The notes under the pieces are model-generated. The model did no database searches. It had not been told where the DNA came from and saw nothing but the letters and a program-made list of their open reading frames with translations. This document shows positions 23,428 to 35,049 of a stretch of DNA of 64,000 nt, piece by piece (positions within the stretch are counted from its first letter, which is position 1; each line of letters starts with the position of its first letter). The position numbers and the translations under genes are program-made. The stretch covers positions 1 through 64,000 of the forward strand of contig CAJNOP010000279.1 of the NCBI GenBank assembly GCA_905250075.1. Direction: 5' to 3'. The DNA is from Rotaria sp. Silwood1. Lineage: Eukaryota > Rotifera > Eurotatoria > Philodinida > Philodinidae.

Positions 23428-26400
23428 ATGGCAAAGCAGCATGATGAGTCATATCTACTTTTGGTCGAATTGCTCAAGCAAGCGGCTCATTTCGAACATT
23501 GCTTATTGAATGCGTACCTATATGCCGCCTGCACGATGAAAAGTACGCCCAATGAATTTGAAATCACTGGTGATTCACAGGGTAGTATTCATGGTGCAAT
23601 CCAATTTCAATTTGCTAGGACATGGAAACGAAACATTCTCTTAGTTGCGCATGAAGAGATGTTGCACTTGCACTATATTCAATGTATGCTACGTGCACTT
23701 GGAGAACGTCCTTGTTTTACCCTACCCCATCGGGATTCAACGACGGGCAATTGGGTAATTCGTAACTGGCCTGCTAGCAACGGCGAGATAAAAGCTGATG
23801 GCCTACAAATCGCGATCGAATCATTGACTCTGAAGACCATCAAACACTTCTTTCTTTTCGAGTCGAACGATAACCTGCGATCCCAGAATCCGTTCAGCCC
23901 AACAATTATGGCTCTGTTCAAAAAATTATTTGAATTCGAAATCAATTACTATATCGAATCATCGCTAGTGAATGTCGAGGATGATGAAAATCGGAAGTTT
24001 CTGGTGGAAAACTTGCTCAAGCTATACATAACAGAACATTCTCTTATGACTCCTTCATATACGACATCAATGCCTGAGTCCGCGTCGACTATGGACAGCC
24101 AATCGGAAGAATTATATTTCCCTTCGATTGCTGATTTCTACCTCAATAAAATAGCTCCTCTCTACGAGCAAGCATTTTGTAATCACTGGATCGTCAATAA
24201 CAACCGGAACTTGGTGAACGAGCTTCTGTCGCCTGACTTTGCCGCTGAAGGCTTTCTGCCCATCGGACCCGTCTATCGTAGCAAAAACTTTGCAAAATCT
24301 CATTACAAAAATATACGGAGCGACTATGACGATGTCAAAGAGATCAGTAGTATCATTGCTGAAATCGTGGGTGAAGGGGAAGGAACCGAGCACTTCATTG
24401 AAGGCGCCGAGACCCTGCTAACCAAAGTACAACAGATTGGAGGGGCACGCGCCTATCTACAGCAGCACCTTAAAGATAAGAAAGCTAAAAAAGGAACTTC
24501 CACTGAACCGAAGTGGTTGGCCGATTGCCAAAAACTTCGTCAATCTCATTTGTACCAGTTTGCCATGATCATGATTGGTCTGCAGCAGGAAACTGACCGG
24601 GCAAGTGCAGTCAACTTAACATTCGATGTTTGCAGGCAAACGGTGAATTTAAGCGACAACGTCGGTTTGCTCGATATGAATGTACAATTACCGTGTCAGT
24701 TCAATTCTTGTTATTTAGTCATGATCATGTGGCTCTCGCGCATATACGAATCGGCAGATTGGGCAGCTGACAGGTCTCAACGGCAAGCAATTGAAATGCT
24801 TGCCTCGTGGCCGCTTATGTCTCTCGGTATACGACCCTTTCTCGAACTCGTCTCCTTTTTCCCGATAAAGAAAACCGAGCTCTTCTTACTCGAAGTTGAC
24901 GCTCTTCCTTGTCTACCGTTAAACTCTCGCCAACTACTCGAACTGTATACTAAAGAAGAAAGGTCGGAAGCAATCAATCAGCAACTCGACTATTTTGCTG
25001 TGGAGACATTAACTGATGTTGCTACTTGGGCAGCCAACCAAATAACACCAGTCAGCGAGTCCAAACTTCTTGACGAACAAAAAGAGATGATCGTCACTCG
25101 ACTAAAAGCCCTTACGGTTCTGAGCGAATTCAGAGCCCAATTTTCCTTTCGTGTTCATGGCGGTTACTCGAATAGATTACCCGATCTCACCTATCGACAA
25201 GAGCATTTCGAAAGTAAACGTTTTGAAGAAAATCCGACGAACAGCGTTTATAAAAATACATTAGCATTGCGTCTGCGATTTTCCGGATGGAGTCTTGTGC
25301 AGTTGGCTACCGATCCCGATCCTCCAAGCGATGAAGTCGGCTGTACTGGGAACTTTATGCTACAGCCGTCTGATGGTAAAGGACGACATCTCAATCGTGC
25401 GATCATCTGGCAAAGACATATTAATGATCTGACAGAGATCGTGCGTGAACCCAGTGACATTCTACCAAACGTTGGAGTCAACTGCGTTGATATCAGTGTG
25501 ATGGTCGCTGGTGAGGACATGAAAGTCGAATATGTTCCTTTGCACGTACCAAACTCGAGAGATGTGCTAAAAAAGAGTGAAGAACAAAGAATGCTCAAGA
25601 TAACTGGTCTCAAAGAACTGTGTCGATTCAAACCAGTGGATGTCACAGGAGATGAAAGGAAAAAAATACGCATTGATCTGCTGGAAAAAAACGGCTTCAA
25701 GCCCTTGTTTCTAGGCGAAAATCATCTTATATGGCAGGATGGTGAACCGATTGATCCGTTTATTCTGGCCGTCTTGATCGATACCGATGTCAATGAGCAG
25801 AAGCCAGATCTCGTATTTAGTCGAGAAATATACAACGAAGGGAAACGCCTTATCGAAATGACACCCTATGAACGAATCCTTAACGCTCGAGGACCAATGG
25901 GTTTTGAAAAGGAGATAACAAATGTTCCTTCATGGGCAAAACAAAATTTTTCGACAGAACAAGCAACACTTATTGGTAAGCCTGAATATCCAACGAACTA
26001 TCTCGTTAAACGGGCACAGCATCTTGAACAAGCGCTCCGATCCGTGTTCGTCGATACCACCACCAATTCACTGAAGCCAGAACATGTGAACACTATCATT
26101 TCTTTGATAGATCGCATGAAATGGATAACACAAGATCCGAACGGATCTATCAGCCGATGGATGAGATTTCTAGTTCATAATGGTCATTCAATCAGTGGAC
26201 AGCTGAACAGTAACGACAAAAATGCGATACTCGAAACGGTACGCAAGAACACTGGTATTTCGTGTACCATCAGTGCTGTCGACGATAGGTATGAGACAAA
26301 TGCAAGATGGCTAATCAAGTTTTCTCAGGGTATCATGGACGGGGATGCACTATCTTATTTCGTTTTCGGCGAACTCTATATACCTTTGACAATAATCACT

Positions 26401-27585
26401 ATGCAGGACCAACAAGTTCGATTGGCCCACAATTGGACGTTCAACGGACCCATGTATCATCCTTTGAGTAGTTTCGCGCTCGATTTCGAGCATGCTTTTT
26501 GGCGTGATGATTATATCTATGGACGGATTCCAAATGCCCGTATTCTAAAGATTGATGATAACCAGGAGCTCGTCGAAAAAGTAAGTCAAACTATAGGATA
26601 CCACATTTAGTCTTTACATCCGCCCCTTTTCATCTCTATGGACGTTTATAAAGAGAGAGAGCGAACGTAATTATACTCCAAGTTTTAGATAAGTTAGCAT
26701 TTCTATTAGAATTTCACACTAGGAAGCTTGGAATATGAAGGAAGCAGGTAATTTATAAGAAAACGTCAAAAGGATAGTGCAGACGAGTGACACAGATATT
26801 TTTGTAAGAAGATTCACAAAGCATTTCGTTTTTCTGATTAATCCTTTTGTAGCAGTTGATTCCATAGATAGTCACACCGGTTTCTTAGTTACTTTAAAAC
26901 CCATAGATTCATATGTAATATCAGTTATTGTGAAAGCATTTATTAGGAGGCTTTTTTGGTGTAATTCGGGATAAAGATCATTTTACTCTGATAATCAGCA
27001 ATACATAATAAATATAACACAACTGACTTTTACGAGAAAATTTAATAAATTAGAAATGCAGCTTGATTTATGAAAAAGTATACAGAAAAAGAGAAATTTC
27101 ATGTCTTTCCAAAACAGGACGTGGATGTGGATGCATTTGTTTAAAAGAATATTTATACAGCCATCCACACTCACATCCTACGACATGCATCAACTGATTA
27201 GAAATTTAGCTAGCTATTCAAATGCATTTTTGAGTTTTCACTTGTTGTTATCATTTAGCAAACACAATTTGTTCTTAAATAGTGTCTTACCATTTTAACT
27301 TTGAGGAACATTTGTATGCTTTAGCTAGCCGAGTGTGGCGATGAACAACTGACGGATTCTGCTCATGGCTACATGTATGGGCAAACGGGCATGCCAGACA
27401 TCAATGAGTGTGTTCAGAGTATTAAACTGGATATGAAAGACACGAATGCGAACCTCAGATGGGAGATTCAGTTTTATGCTGCCAATAAGGAAGCAATACT
27501 TAAGATGGCCCTCTTCTTTGCGAACCAGACGACTCTGGCCGATGTGGCACTACAAAAATATGTACACCCCTTTACGGATGATTAG
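23428..27585 (+). CDS. Large ferritin-like domain protein of bacterial type (VioB-like ferritin domain), two exons
   Basis: Exon 1 is 3.2 kb and unbroken (open from 23314). The ATG at 23428 (Met39 of the longest frame) is preferred because the first 38 codons look like translated leader. A ferritin-like di-metal domain lies at the N-terminus. It has AHFEHCLLNAYLYAA (Glu61-His62 of the longest frame) and VAHEEMLHLHYIQCMLRALG (EExxH, residues 114-118), with later acidic helices such as FEFEINYYIE and IVGEGEGTEHF. This resembles the ferritin-like domain family that includes the bacterial imine-dimer synthase VioB. The remaining ~800 residues are not recognised. Exon 1 ends at a GTAAGT donor (26581), and a TATGCTTTAG acceptor at 27324 joins in phase to an 87-codon exon (27325-27585) starting LAECGDEQ, giving about 1137 residues. 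Base composition is visibly richer in G+C than its neighbours, and the coding part has only one intron. This suggests horizontal acquisition with later intron gain. The reaction is unknown. Confidence 0.75.
26581..27324 (+). other. 744-base intron of the ferritin-like gene
   Basis: Begins GTAAGT and ends TTTAG, joining two frames in phase. It is much longer than the 50-80-base introns of the other genes here, is A+T-rich, and carries a telomere-like hairpin at 27119-27178. If the exon is not spliced, the first frame stops shortly after, at 26608-26610. Confidence 0.6.
27119..27178. repeat. Telomere-like hairpin element 9 (intronic)
   Basis: Left arm ACGTGGATGTGGAT, right arm CCATCCACACTCACATCC, loop about 28 bases. 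It lies within the inferred intron of the ferritin-like gene. Confidence 0.55.
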
Positions 27586-27980
27586 TCTTGTGGACTGCCA
27601 CAAGTCTAAACGAAGAAGAACTGGTCTAATACTTCGTGTACCCTCAGCATACCACGTTATCTGACTACATGGCTTCGTAGATATTGCGACACCTTGCTTT
27701 TCATCAATGCTTATTTACTAAGAATATTCATATTCAATACCAATAGAGAAACTCTACAGACTCGATAATCATTTTCTGAAAGAATAAAGGTGTATTCAAG
27801 ATCATGCATCGCTTCTTGTTATTCGTTACTACCAAGATCGCGAGAATATCATACTTTATGCATTCCTTCAGCCCATAATGGACTAGTTCATAAGTAGCCA
27901 GCTAAAACGTTAGTTTTGTATCGGTTACATAAATACATAATTGCACTTTTTTATTTAAAAAAAAAGAAAGATCACTTTGA

Positions 27981-27981
<1 letters not shown>

Positions 27982-28015
<34 letters not shown>
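27982..28015. repeat. (TA)n microsatellite
   Basis: A run of about 17 TA dinucleotides. Confidence 0.9.
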
Positions 28016-28019
<4 letters not shown>

Positions 28020-29158
28020 TGGGCGAATTGCGCTTGAATGGTACCATTACAAGGCTTTCAAGGAAAAGAGGGAAAGAATCACTGACTTTTATCCCCCTAT
28101 CGCCAAAAAATCGCTTTTCTTTGCCATAATTGTCATTTGGCGAAATTAATTCTTTTCAGAGCTATTTTGTAGCCAAGACGTTTCTCTTTCTGGCTATATA
28201 TGTAAGATACAACTTTGATTCCAATATACCCATCAAATACTTCAAAAACTGCCTAAATATACTAACGGATCATTTTATGTCCCAACGGCTTGAATTTAAA
28301 CTACTAAAACCGATTTAGAAGTAAACTCTGATTTTCTTTTTACATTCGACAGATTAAAGGATCACAAATATTTTGGTAAAAAAATATCTTTTTTCAGGAA
28401 CTATTAAATCAAGTAAAAAAGTAAAAATAAGAGAAACAAGTTGCTATGGTTTCACTAAATGTCCCGACAGATTTTTGATTTTGTTTCTTTGATTTCTTTG
28501 TCAGTATAAGAGATCAATCAACGATTTTTCACCATTTTTAACAGACCATACGGTAGGATTGTGGTTAAAATTTCAGCTCTTAAAATTATACCGTTCATGT
28601 GAAAACAGCATTTTACTCCAAAAATGTTCTAACAGATTTTTCATATGAAAATATTCCGACAGACTAAGACGATGGTTATTTAGAGATAGAGATGTATCCT
28701 ATGTGTGGATAAAGTTCTGTATATGCTAATTAGGTTCTCCTTTTTAAGAGCTTTCGATTGATATATGATAACAATATATAAGCTCTATCTTAGAAGCTAT
28801 TCTCCAAAGAAACTTTATTGTACCAAAAAAATCATATAAATTAGTCATCCTTTTTTTTTTTATAGAACTCGTTTTTTTTCAAAAGGAAAACTGGTAGCTG
28901 GAAAAGCACTTGGTTAATATGTAATCGATAAAGCTTTGTCGAATGTACTACTCGAATGTTTTCCATGCTCACTTTTATTTTTTGGGGGTTTTTTGATTCA
29001 AATGGTACAATACGAGCGAAATTCATTCATATATACACAGCAATGTTCAAAAATCTTTGACCTCGCATGATGCAATTTTCTAAAATTATATCCGTAGTAG
29101 TTTCTGTAGAGATCTTTCGAGAACTTCCTAAAAGATGAGGAAAGATCTAAATATAGTT

Positions 29159-29203
29159 GGTGTGGGTTCTAGTAAAAACACTCACAGCCACATCCACCCA
29201 CCA
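29159..29203. repeat. Telomere-like hairpin element 10
   Basis: GGTGTGGGTTCTAG left arm and ACACTCACAGCCACATCCACC right arm. Confidence 0.55.
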
Positions 29204-30212
29204 CCTTACCTACACTCAAGATCAGATCCGAGTCGGATTGATTAACCTGGGTAGTGAACTGTTATATGCACTAAAAGAGACTTTCTCTTTCAACCAATGC
29301 AACTATGAAAAAATATTAGCAGAAAATTATTTCTATCTCAAGGAAAAAAGCAATTTCGTTATATTCCACGATTTTTAATGAATCTTAACTACTTTTTTAT
29401 TCAAAAACGTATTGATTCACGATCTTCGTATAGTTTACTTTTTTTCTTCTAATGGAATATGAATACTTATTTTAGTTTCACAGTATGAGTCGAAATTTAT
29501 CTCGATCATTTATGTTTACACAAATATACATTTATAATACAAAAAAAAACACCTGTTCATATTCTGTTTCTCATCAGTAAACATTATAAGCAAAAAACTG
29601 ATCAATGAACACTATTATGTACTACTTCAATAAACTTATGAATACAGAAAAGCAGCTGAGATATCCACACTCTATTACAATTTAATATTTCAATACACAT
29701 ACTCAATAGTTTACTGTAAAATTGTATTGGTTTTGTATTTTGTTAGAGGTATTATTTTAGCAAAGAAAAATTAGTATGTAGTTTATTTCAGCCTATCTTT
29801 TTCATTAAAAGTCTTCCACAAATACATAAAATGACTATATGTTATTTTCTAAAGTATCACATGTAGGGACCTGTATCTTCATAATAACCATTTACGAAAG
29901 CACCACAATCAACACTTTCCTTTGTAAACAGTGGCACTATCGAGGACAGTTACCATGAAGATGACACACTCTAATTGCATGACTACCAACGATGGATCTA
30001 CAGTGGATGAGGAATTGTGACTGCTGTCTCTTTTTCATGATCGCATCTCTTTCACAAACTCCTTGATCCATCATTCCTAATGACTACAATTCAGTCAACG
30101 TGCATTGTAAATAATAAATATATTTACTTTTCTTTATTGAGCATAACATCGTCTACTGTCATATGAATAAACATTGTTCATCGATTGTAACAAAACGAAA
30201 TCGATAAATGTT

Positions 30213-30266
30213 AGGGTGTGGGTGTGTTTGTAAATGAAGAGAAGATCTGCTCAACCACGCCCAAAT
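30213..30266. repeat. Telomere-like hairpin element 11
   Basis: Left arm AGGGTGTGGGTGTG, loop TGAAGAGAAGATC, right arm CAACCACGCCCAAAT. The loop is nearly identical to that of element 2. Confidence 0.65.
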
Positions 30267-30404
30267 CTAACTTCTCTAGAAATCTTCAACTTCGATCAAA
30301 AGGAAGTTTTTCATTATTGTACAGGTAAACACTTAATATTTTCTCAAATGATCAAGGTAAGGTATAAAAGCATTCCATGACATTGTTTCTTTTTTTCGTT
30401 CCTT

Positions 30405-30776
30405 AGATAATTCAGTCTTTCGACATATTTTTAAACATTAATGGAAAGATCTTATTCTTCATAATGATGATGAATATATCAGACAAACATCATTGAAGAC
30501 TTATAAGATTCATGTGTATGCACATATCTTAGCTTGTTTTGAAAATCTAAAGCATTTGACAATTGTTTCATTATCTGTCAACAAGTATCCACCTTTGACA
30601 CTTTGTAGTCCACCATCAACTACTTGTTTCTGTTCGACTCTTACTGTATTATGTATTAATGTATTTCAATTTGAAGATTGTCTCCCTTTACTTGATGATC
30701 GATTCAAACAACTAAGCACTTTAAGTATTGAAATTCATCATATCTTCAATCTGAAATTGGTTCGTCTCAATAAGGT
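30405..30776 (+). pseudogene. F-box/LRR-family fragment
   Basis: The frame contains HILACFENLKHLTIVS, LTLCSPPSTTCFCSTLTVLC, FEDCLPLLDDRFKQLSTL and a closing KLVRLNK at a GTGAGT donor (30777). This is the leucine-rich repeat part typical of bdelloid F-box proteins: the LPSSTL...DDCLxLLDxR pattern, also seen at 55.1 kb. Upstream the frame has an in-frame TAA near 30440, after an acceptor-like CCTTAG. No F-box and no downstream exon were found, so it is best read as a detached relic. Confidence 0.55.
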
Positions 30777-30810
30777 GAGTTCATACTATTTTATTGTTGT
30801 CTCAGATTAA

Positions 30811-31842
30811 TTGATAATATGAATGATGTTAATGCCTTGCATAATAACTACAATAGAATAGAGAATAGAACATGATAGTTTTGATTATTGTAAAAGCACT
30901 AGAAATAAAAAGAACGATTGTTGTTTTTCTCATTGGTCGATAATGATTGTCGAGTCTTTTCTCGATAAGTAACTTTTTTTTGCTCTCTTTTAAATATTCA
31001 AACAACAAATTCGACAGCGGAGTTGTGTTCTAAGAATTACACAAACTAATAAAATTTTTCTGAGTATAAACACAAGCAATTTTCTTTAAACTATGAAACA
31101 ACAACTGCGAAATTTATCAAGATTATGTATTCGTCTTTCACTTGTTCACAGCAGCTCTCCGATCATCGTGATATGAACTACATTGCTTAAGGACGTATTA
31201 ATAAAAATATTTACAAGAAGAAACTTGTATTTAGCTAAGTAGAATGTCTGTAAAAAGGATAATTGCATTGGAGATATGAGGCTATTTTATCTCTAACCAT
31301 CTTAAGAACATTTCATACAGTAAACCAGCATTTAGTAACAAATAGAAATGTCGAAGAAAAAATGACTGTGTATGGATGAGGATGAAGGGCATATCTGCTT
31401 TCATTTTCCACGTACTTGTAACAGATGCAAAGTGTTTGAGGATGATGAGTGTGATTGAGTGTTAATCATCAACGATCTTTTGTGATTTTTAAAGGCAATA
31501 TCTTCATAATAAATGAAAAGATAGCATCGGATTTGCATAGCATTATTGAATTTTTTTTTTAGAATAAAAACACAATTATTCGACGCTTCGACGAACTATG
31601 ACACCATTTTCAAGATTTATTAAGATCTTAGGAAATTATACATTGAGCAAAGAAAAGAACGAAAACAAAAAGAGAAATGAAACAACGAAGATACAATATC
31701 AAACGATTTTAAGTTTCACTAATGAGCAGAACTAGCTAATAGAACTCTTGGTAAGCCATCAGGAAAAACGAGTAATGGTACTGAACGTTTTGCTTTGTTG
31801 AGTTCTGGTTCATAAACCTTGATCAATAATGACTCTTTAATT
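30811..31842. other. Intergenic, nothing recognised
   Basis: A+T-rich with no family-like reading frame. It ends at the 3' side of the Penelope-like remnant. Confidence 0.4.
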
Positions 31843-32438
31843 TTACAAACGATAACAATGATTGTCTTGCCATATTATCTGAAAATTATTCAAGTTCATA
31901 TGATAACCTGTTTCTTTTCCATACTGAATAATTGATGATTTGGCAGTCTTATTATCATTGTCTGTTGTTGTTGTTGCTGTTTTATTTTTTATCCGTGATG
32001 ATCTTCTTAATTTCGAAATGTTATGGTTACTATTAATATCATCACTTACATGGTTACACTGCTGTTGTTGATAGGCTGTTTTCAGTAAACCATGTTCATA
32101 TAATCTTCGTATACATTGACGTTCCGTCTTGTCAATATATGAATGTTCACAGTCAGTGCATTTAATATAATATACTACATCAGACTGCATATATTTAACA
32201 ATTGGATCTTTGGTTTGGTGAAGAATTGCATGTTGATATCACGTCGTAGTCTATTAGACAGCTGTATGATTTTCTTGTTTAATTCTACTGTTGAAGTTCT
32301 AATAAACGGTATCTCGACATGCATTTTCTTCTTAACACATCTAACTATTGGTTCACTTAATTTTCCATTAATCTTATTTCGATGTTGAATTAGTTTAATA
32401 CCAATAATAATATCTATAAAAGAAGAATGGATAATCAT
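31843..32438 (-). pseudogene. Penelope-like retroelement remnant: RT C-terminus and GIY-YIG endonuclease, frameshifted
   Basis: The upstream frame (32175-32438) ends with a basic region, LSNRLRRDINMQFFTKPK, that matches the linker between reverse transcriptase and endonuclease in Penelope-like elements. After a one-base frame offset near 32200, the second frame (from 32190) begins VVYYIKCTDCEHSYIDKTER, then RRLYEH. This is the GIY-YIG nuclease core, with CxxC of the zinc-linked type and the GxT position changed to DKT. The catalytic RT core is absent. A related, more deleted copy lies at 48552-48810. The upstream end meets a telomere-like hairpin (32499-32566). The reading-frame offset and missing RT show it is dead. 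Confidence 0.7.
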
Positions 32439-32523
32439 TTTCTAAACCAATTCTTCTTATTTCATTAAATTCAGTTCCTAATAAAGTATATGTTGAACAG
32501 GGTGTGAGTAAAAGTTAAATTAA
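32211..32523 (-). repeat. Repeat shared with 48552-48810 (copy 1)
   Basis: Shared blocks include GGTGAAGAATTG, GTTGATATCA, ATTAGACAGCTGTATGATTT, AACCAATTCTT and TTGAACAGGGTGTGAGTAAA. Copy 2 has a deletion of about 50 bases. The hairpin element at the edge is part of the duplicated unit. Confidence 0.75.
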
Positions 32524-32566
32524 TACCCATACCCCACATTCACACCGACATGTGTACCCGCACCCC
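32499..32566. repeat. Telomere-like hairpin element 12
   Basis: GGGTGTGAG left arm and a long degenerate C arm (ACCCATACCCCACATTCACA, then ACCCGCACCCC). It sits between the minus-strand Penelope-like remnant and the plus-strand pseudogene. Confidence 0.65.
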
Positions 32567-32689
32567 ATAAAAAATAAAATTATTGAAGATGAAGAAAAAT
32601 ATAGAAGACTAACGATAATTTATGCTTTAAATGATTGTCTAGCTACGAAACAACTAGTCCAAAACATAACATCAACAAAATCTACAAAA

Positions 32690-33438
32690 ATGTCAACTGC
32701 CATCTGGTACGAAAAAATATCAGATGATGAACAAAATATTAATTATGAACAAGATCAAGAACCTGTTTATTTATGTTCAGCAAATGAAATTAATTATCAT
32801 GTGGAAATTCATGCACAAAATGGAAATTTTGAATTAAGTGATGATGATAATATACATAATGAATCATTGAATGATGCATCAACAGAGGTTCATGTTCAAG
32901 ATGAATCCTATGAAATGATAAGTGATGATGATTTAGATGATATGTCCTTACCAGAAATAATGAAAATCCATTTATCTCTTAAACAACATTATTCAAATTA
33001 ACACGAATCATTCCAGAAAGAATTATTCGTTTATAATGATAAGGACAAGATTCATGTAAGAGATGAACCTCCAAATGAAATTGAAATTATTTCCGAAGAT
33101 GATATACAACAAAATACAATTGATAAACAATATCAACAGCATAAATATCATAAATCATTAACAAGAAATCAAAGAAAAAAGTGGAAAAAACCGAGCTAAA
33201 GGATATCGTTATAAAATAATCCAGCACGTTTCTCATAAATTTACCATTAGAAATATTGAAAAAATCTTAATATTTTATGAATATTTCTTATGTGAACATC
33301 AATGTCGTCGGATGCATGTTATTATTAGACGTAAAGAAGGAACAAATAGGATAAGAAGTTGATGAAACATTACACGGTGGCTTATTTACGGAGAAACACT
33401 ATTATCATATCCGCAAGAAACTACGCCTCGATAAATAA
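32690..33438 (+). pseudogene. Unnamed acidic/basic protein, disrupted
   Basis: ATG at 32690 opens an acidic stretch rich in Asp/Glu (YEMISDDDLDDMSLPEIM). An in-frame TAA lies at 32999-33001, and the same frame then continues (FQKELFVYNDKDKIHVRDE) to a basic region, NQRKKWKK. After a frame change near 33190, NRAKGYRYKIIQHVSHKFT continues, and after another near 33355 a C-terminal piece EVDETLHGGLFTEKHYYHIR ends at 33438. The modular order (acidic tail, basic domain) looks like a real family that I think recurs in bdelloid accessory DNA, but I cannot name it. It diverges from the Penelope-like remnant across a telomere-like hairpin. Confidence 0.45.
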
Positions 33439-33659
33439 AAAAAAGAAATGTTTTTATTTTTTTTATATATAGGTCAAACTATTTTATTTCATTATTTCGT
33501 TTCTTTTCGATGAACAATCAAATTTATTTTGTTCCATGTTGAAACATCTACTAGTTTTTCCTATTCCTTCTTTTTCCTTCTTGTCTTCTATTGTTGTGGT
33601 TCTTTTGTTATATTGTTAACCATGTGTGCGGCCACACATCTTTCAAAAGGAGGGTCGTC

Positions 33660-34010
33660 TGTTACGAACTTGCCCTTCATATCGTTCCACTCTATTTTAT
33701 TTCATCCAGGTCTTTACTTCTCTTTCTTTCTTTCGTATTTGATATTATTATGAACTGATTTCACTCTTTAATCTCTTACATGTTTATTATGGCGACTAGA
33801 TTAATCTTTTTCTTTGTTCTATGATAACATGTAATCTAGTCGTTGGCCACTTTATCTCCTATATATATGTACATCTTCTTCTAGTAGTTAGTTAGTCGAG
33901 GCGAGGTAAGTTCGCCTTTCCAGCTCGCATCTCTTCGTTATACATTTGTTGTTGATTTGAACATCAAATAAAGATTTGAAGGTTACAAATCATATATATA
34001 TATATCAACA
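33660..34010 (+). mobile_element. Probable solo or 3' LTR of an LTR retrotransposon
   Basis: A polypurine tract AAAAGGAGGG (33645-33654) precedes a TGTTACGAAC start. The ~350-base block contains a TATATATATG box near 33860, a GAGGCGAGGTAAG stretch, an AATAAA signal at 33967-33972, and an end ...ATCAACA giving TG...CA termini. No second LTR or pol sequence was found, so it may be a 3' end left by deletion. Target-site duplication was not identified. Confidence 0.5.
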
Positions 34011-34164
34011 CATCCCTAATAGAATTTAACCAAATCTTTATATGTATCTTATATGCATAGATCTGCACTTTATATTTATCGATAAACCATTTAAATCAAA
34101 AAAGACTTTGACTGAAAAAAAAGAGTTCGTCTGATTGTGGATATTTTGTAACGTGCGTATCAAA

Positions 34165-34704
34165 GTGATATAATTTCAACTCGACCTTGTGAATCTTCTT
34201 CATAAAGTTGTAGGACAAATTATACCCTGTATGGGTTCATTAGATGATATTCAGTGATAGTTCGGCGTGATGTTGCTCATGGAAGGAAGTAGGCTGTTGC
34301 AACAACCCGAACACTTGATGGCGGCACATTTTCACAATTATCATAAACTTTGTTGATTTTCTCTTCTGTAGTTTTTGAAGGTCTTTCAGATTGTTGTCTA
34401 TTTACTATTATACTCATTGCGAAAAAGCCTTGAAAAACATCAATAGTACAGTCTATGTCTGGCGTTTTTATGCCAAATTCGACTTACGTTTTTCATTTCA
34501 CAATAGTAGGTGATTCAAATTTGGCCACTCTTAAAACTATTTTAATTCTAATGTTTATAGGCATAGACATTTATCTGAAAATATACAAAATAAAACTTTA
34601 AAGAACACACTAACATATTATAAAAAAAATCAATTAGATTGCTTGAGTTGTACAAGAGATACTTGAATTAACTTTCCGTCTAGACTTTTGGGACATCCTG
34701 TATA
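34165..34704 (-). mobile_element. Mariner/Tc1-like DNA transposon remnant
   Basis: A minus-strand ATG at 34415-34417 opens MSIIVNRQQSERPSKTTEEK, continuing into a helix-turn-helix-like region (PPSSVRVVATAYFLP). After a stop the same family pattern follows (MNPYRV, LYEEDSQGRVE). This is the N-terminal DNA-binding half of a Tc1/mariner-type transposase. At the right edge, ACTTTTGGGACATCCTGTA followed by TA (34684-34704) looks like the terminal repeat and TA target site of such elements. The DDE catalytic part and left end are missing. Confidence 0.6.
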
Positions 34705-35049
34705 TTGCATCTGAATTTATTAATGTTGAATGCATTAAATGCTATTTATTTTGACAGTTTATAATTATCTCACAATCAAAAGTGAAATGCAGACAAACAG
34801 AAACGTCATTATTGATATATATATCCTTCTGTTGTTAAATAAGAGAGAGAGAGAGAGTAATCTATATATGCAAGATGGATCATCCTAGCAGCACGAAGTA
34901 ATGAGATATGTTGTTGACAGTTCATTTGATCTGGTAGGTGTCATGTTAATAATTAACTGAGAAGATGTATATAATGATGCATTCTGAAAGTCGATTACAA
35001 AAGAAATAAGTTTTACATATTCGAAGAGAAAGCCAAGAAGAAAGAGACA
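34705..35049. promoter_or_regulatory. Upstream region of the GPCR gene
   Basis: A (GA)n run near 34842-34857 and an A+T-rich leader. No defined promoter element can be asserted. Confidence 0.3.

Larger units (their letters stand above)
27586..30389. other. Intergenic, nothing firm
   Basis: A (TA)n microsatellite at about 27982-28015, hairpins 10 and 11, and otherwise A+T-rich sequence. A minus-strand stretch around 29860-30065 reads as short protein-like pieces (for example DCGAFVNGYYEDTGPYM) broken by stops. It may be a relic but is unassigned. Confidence 0.4.

Noticed and set aside
23679..24977. Several 60-93-codon ORFs within the ferritin-like gene
   Set aside because: Shadow frames of the real coding sequence.
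25248..25700. A 150-codon minus-strand ORF
   Set aside because: It lies wholly inside the ferritin-like gene on the other strand and has biased, shadow-type composition.
33529..33753. Hydrophobic 74-codon ORF
   Set aside because: A T/C-rich tract crossing the start of the probable LTR; not a convincing membrane protein.
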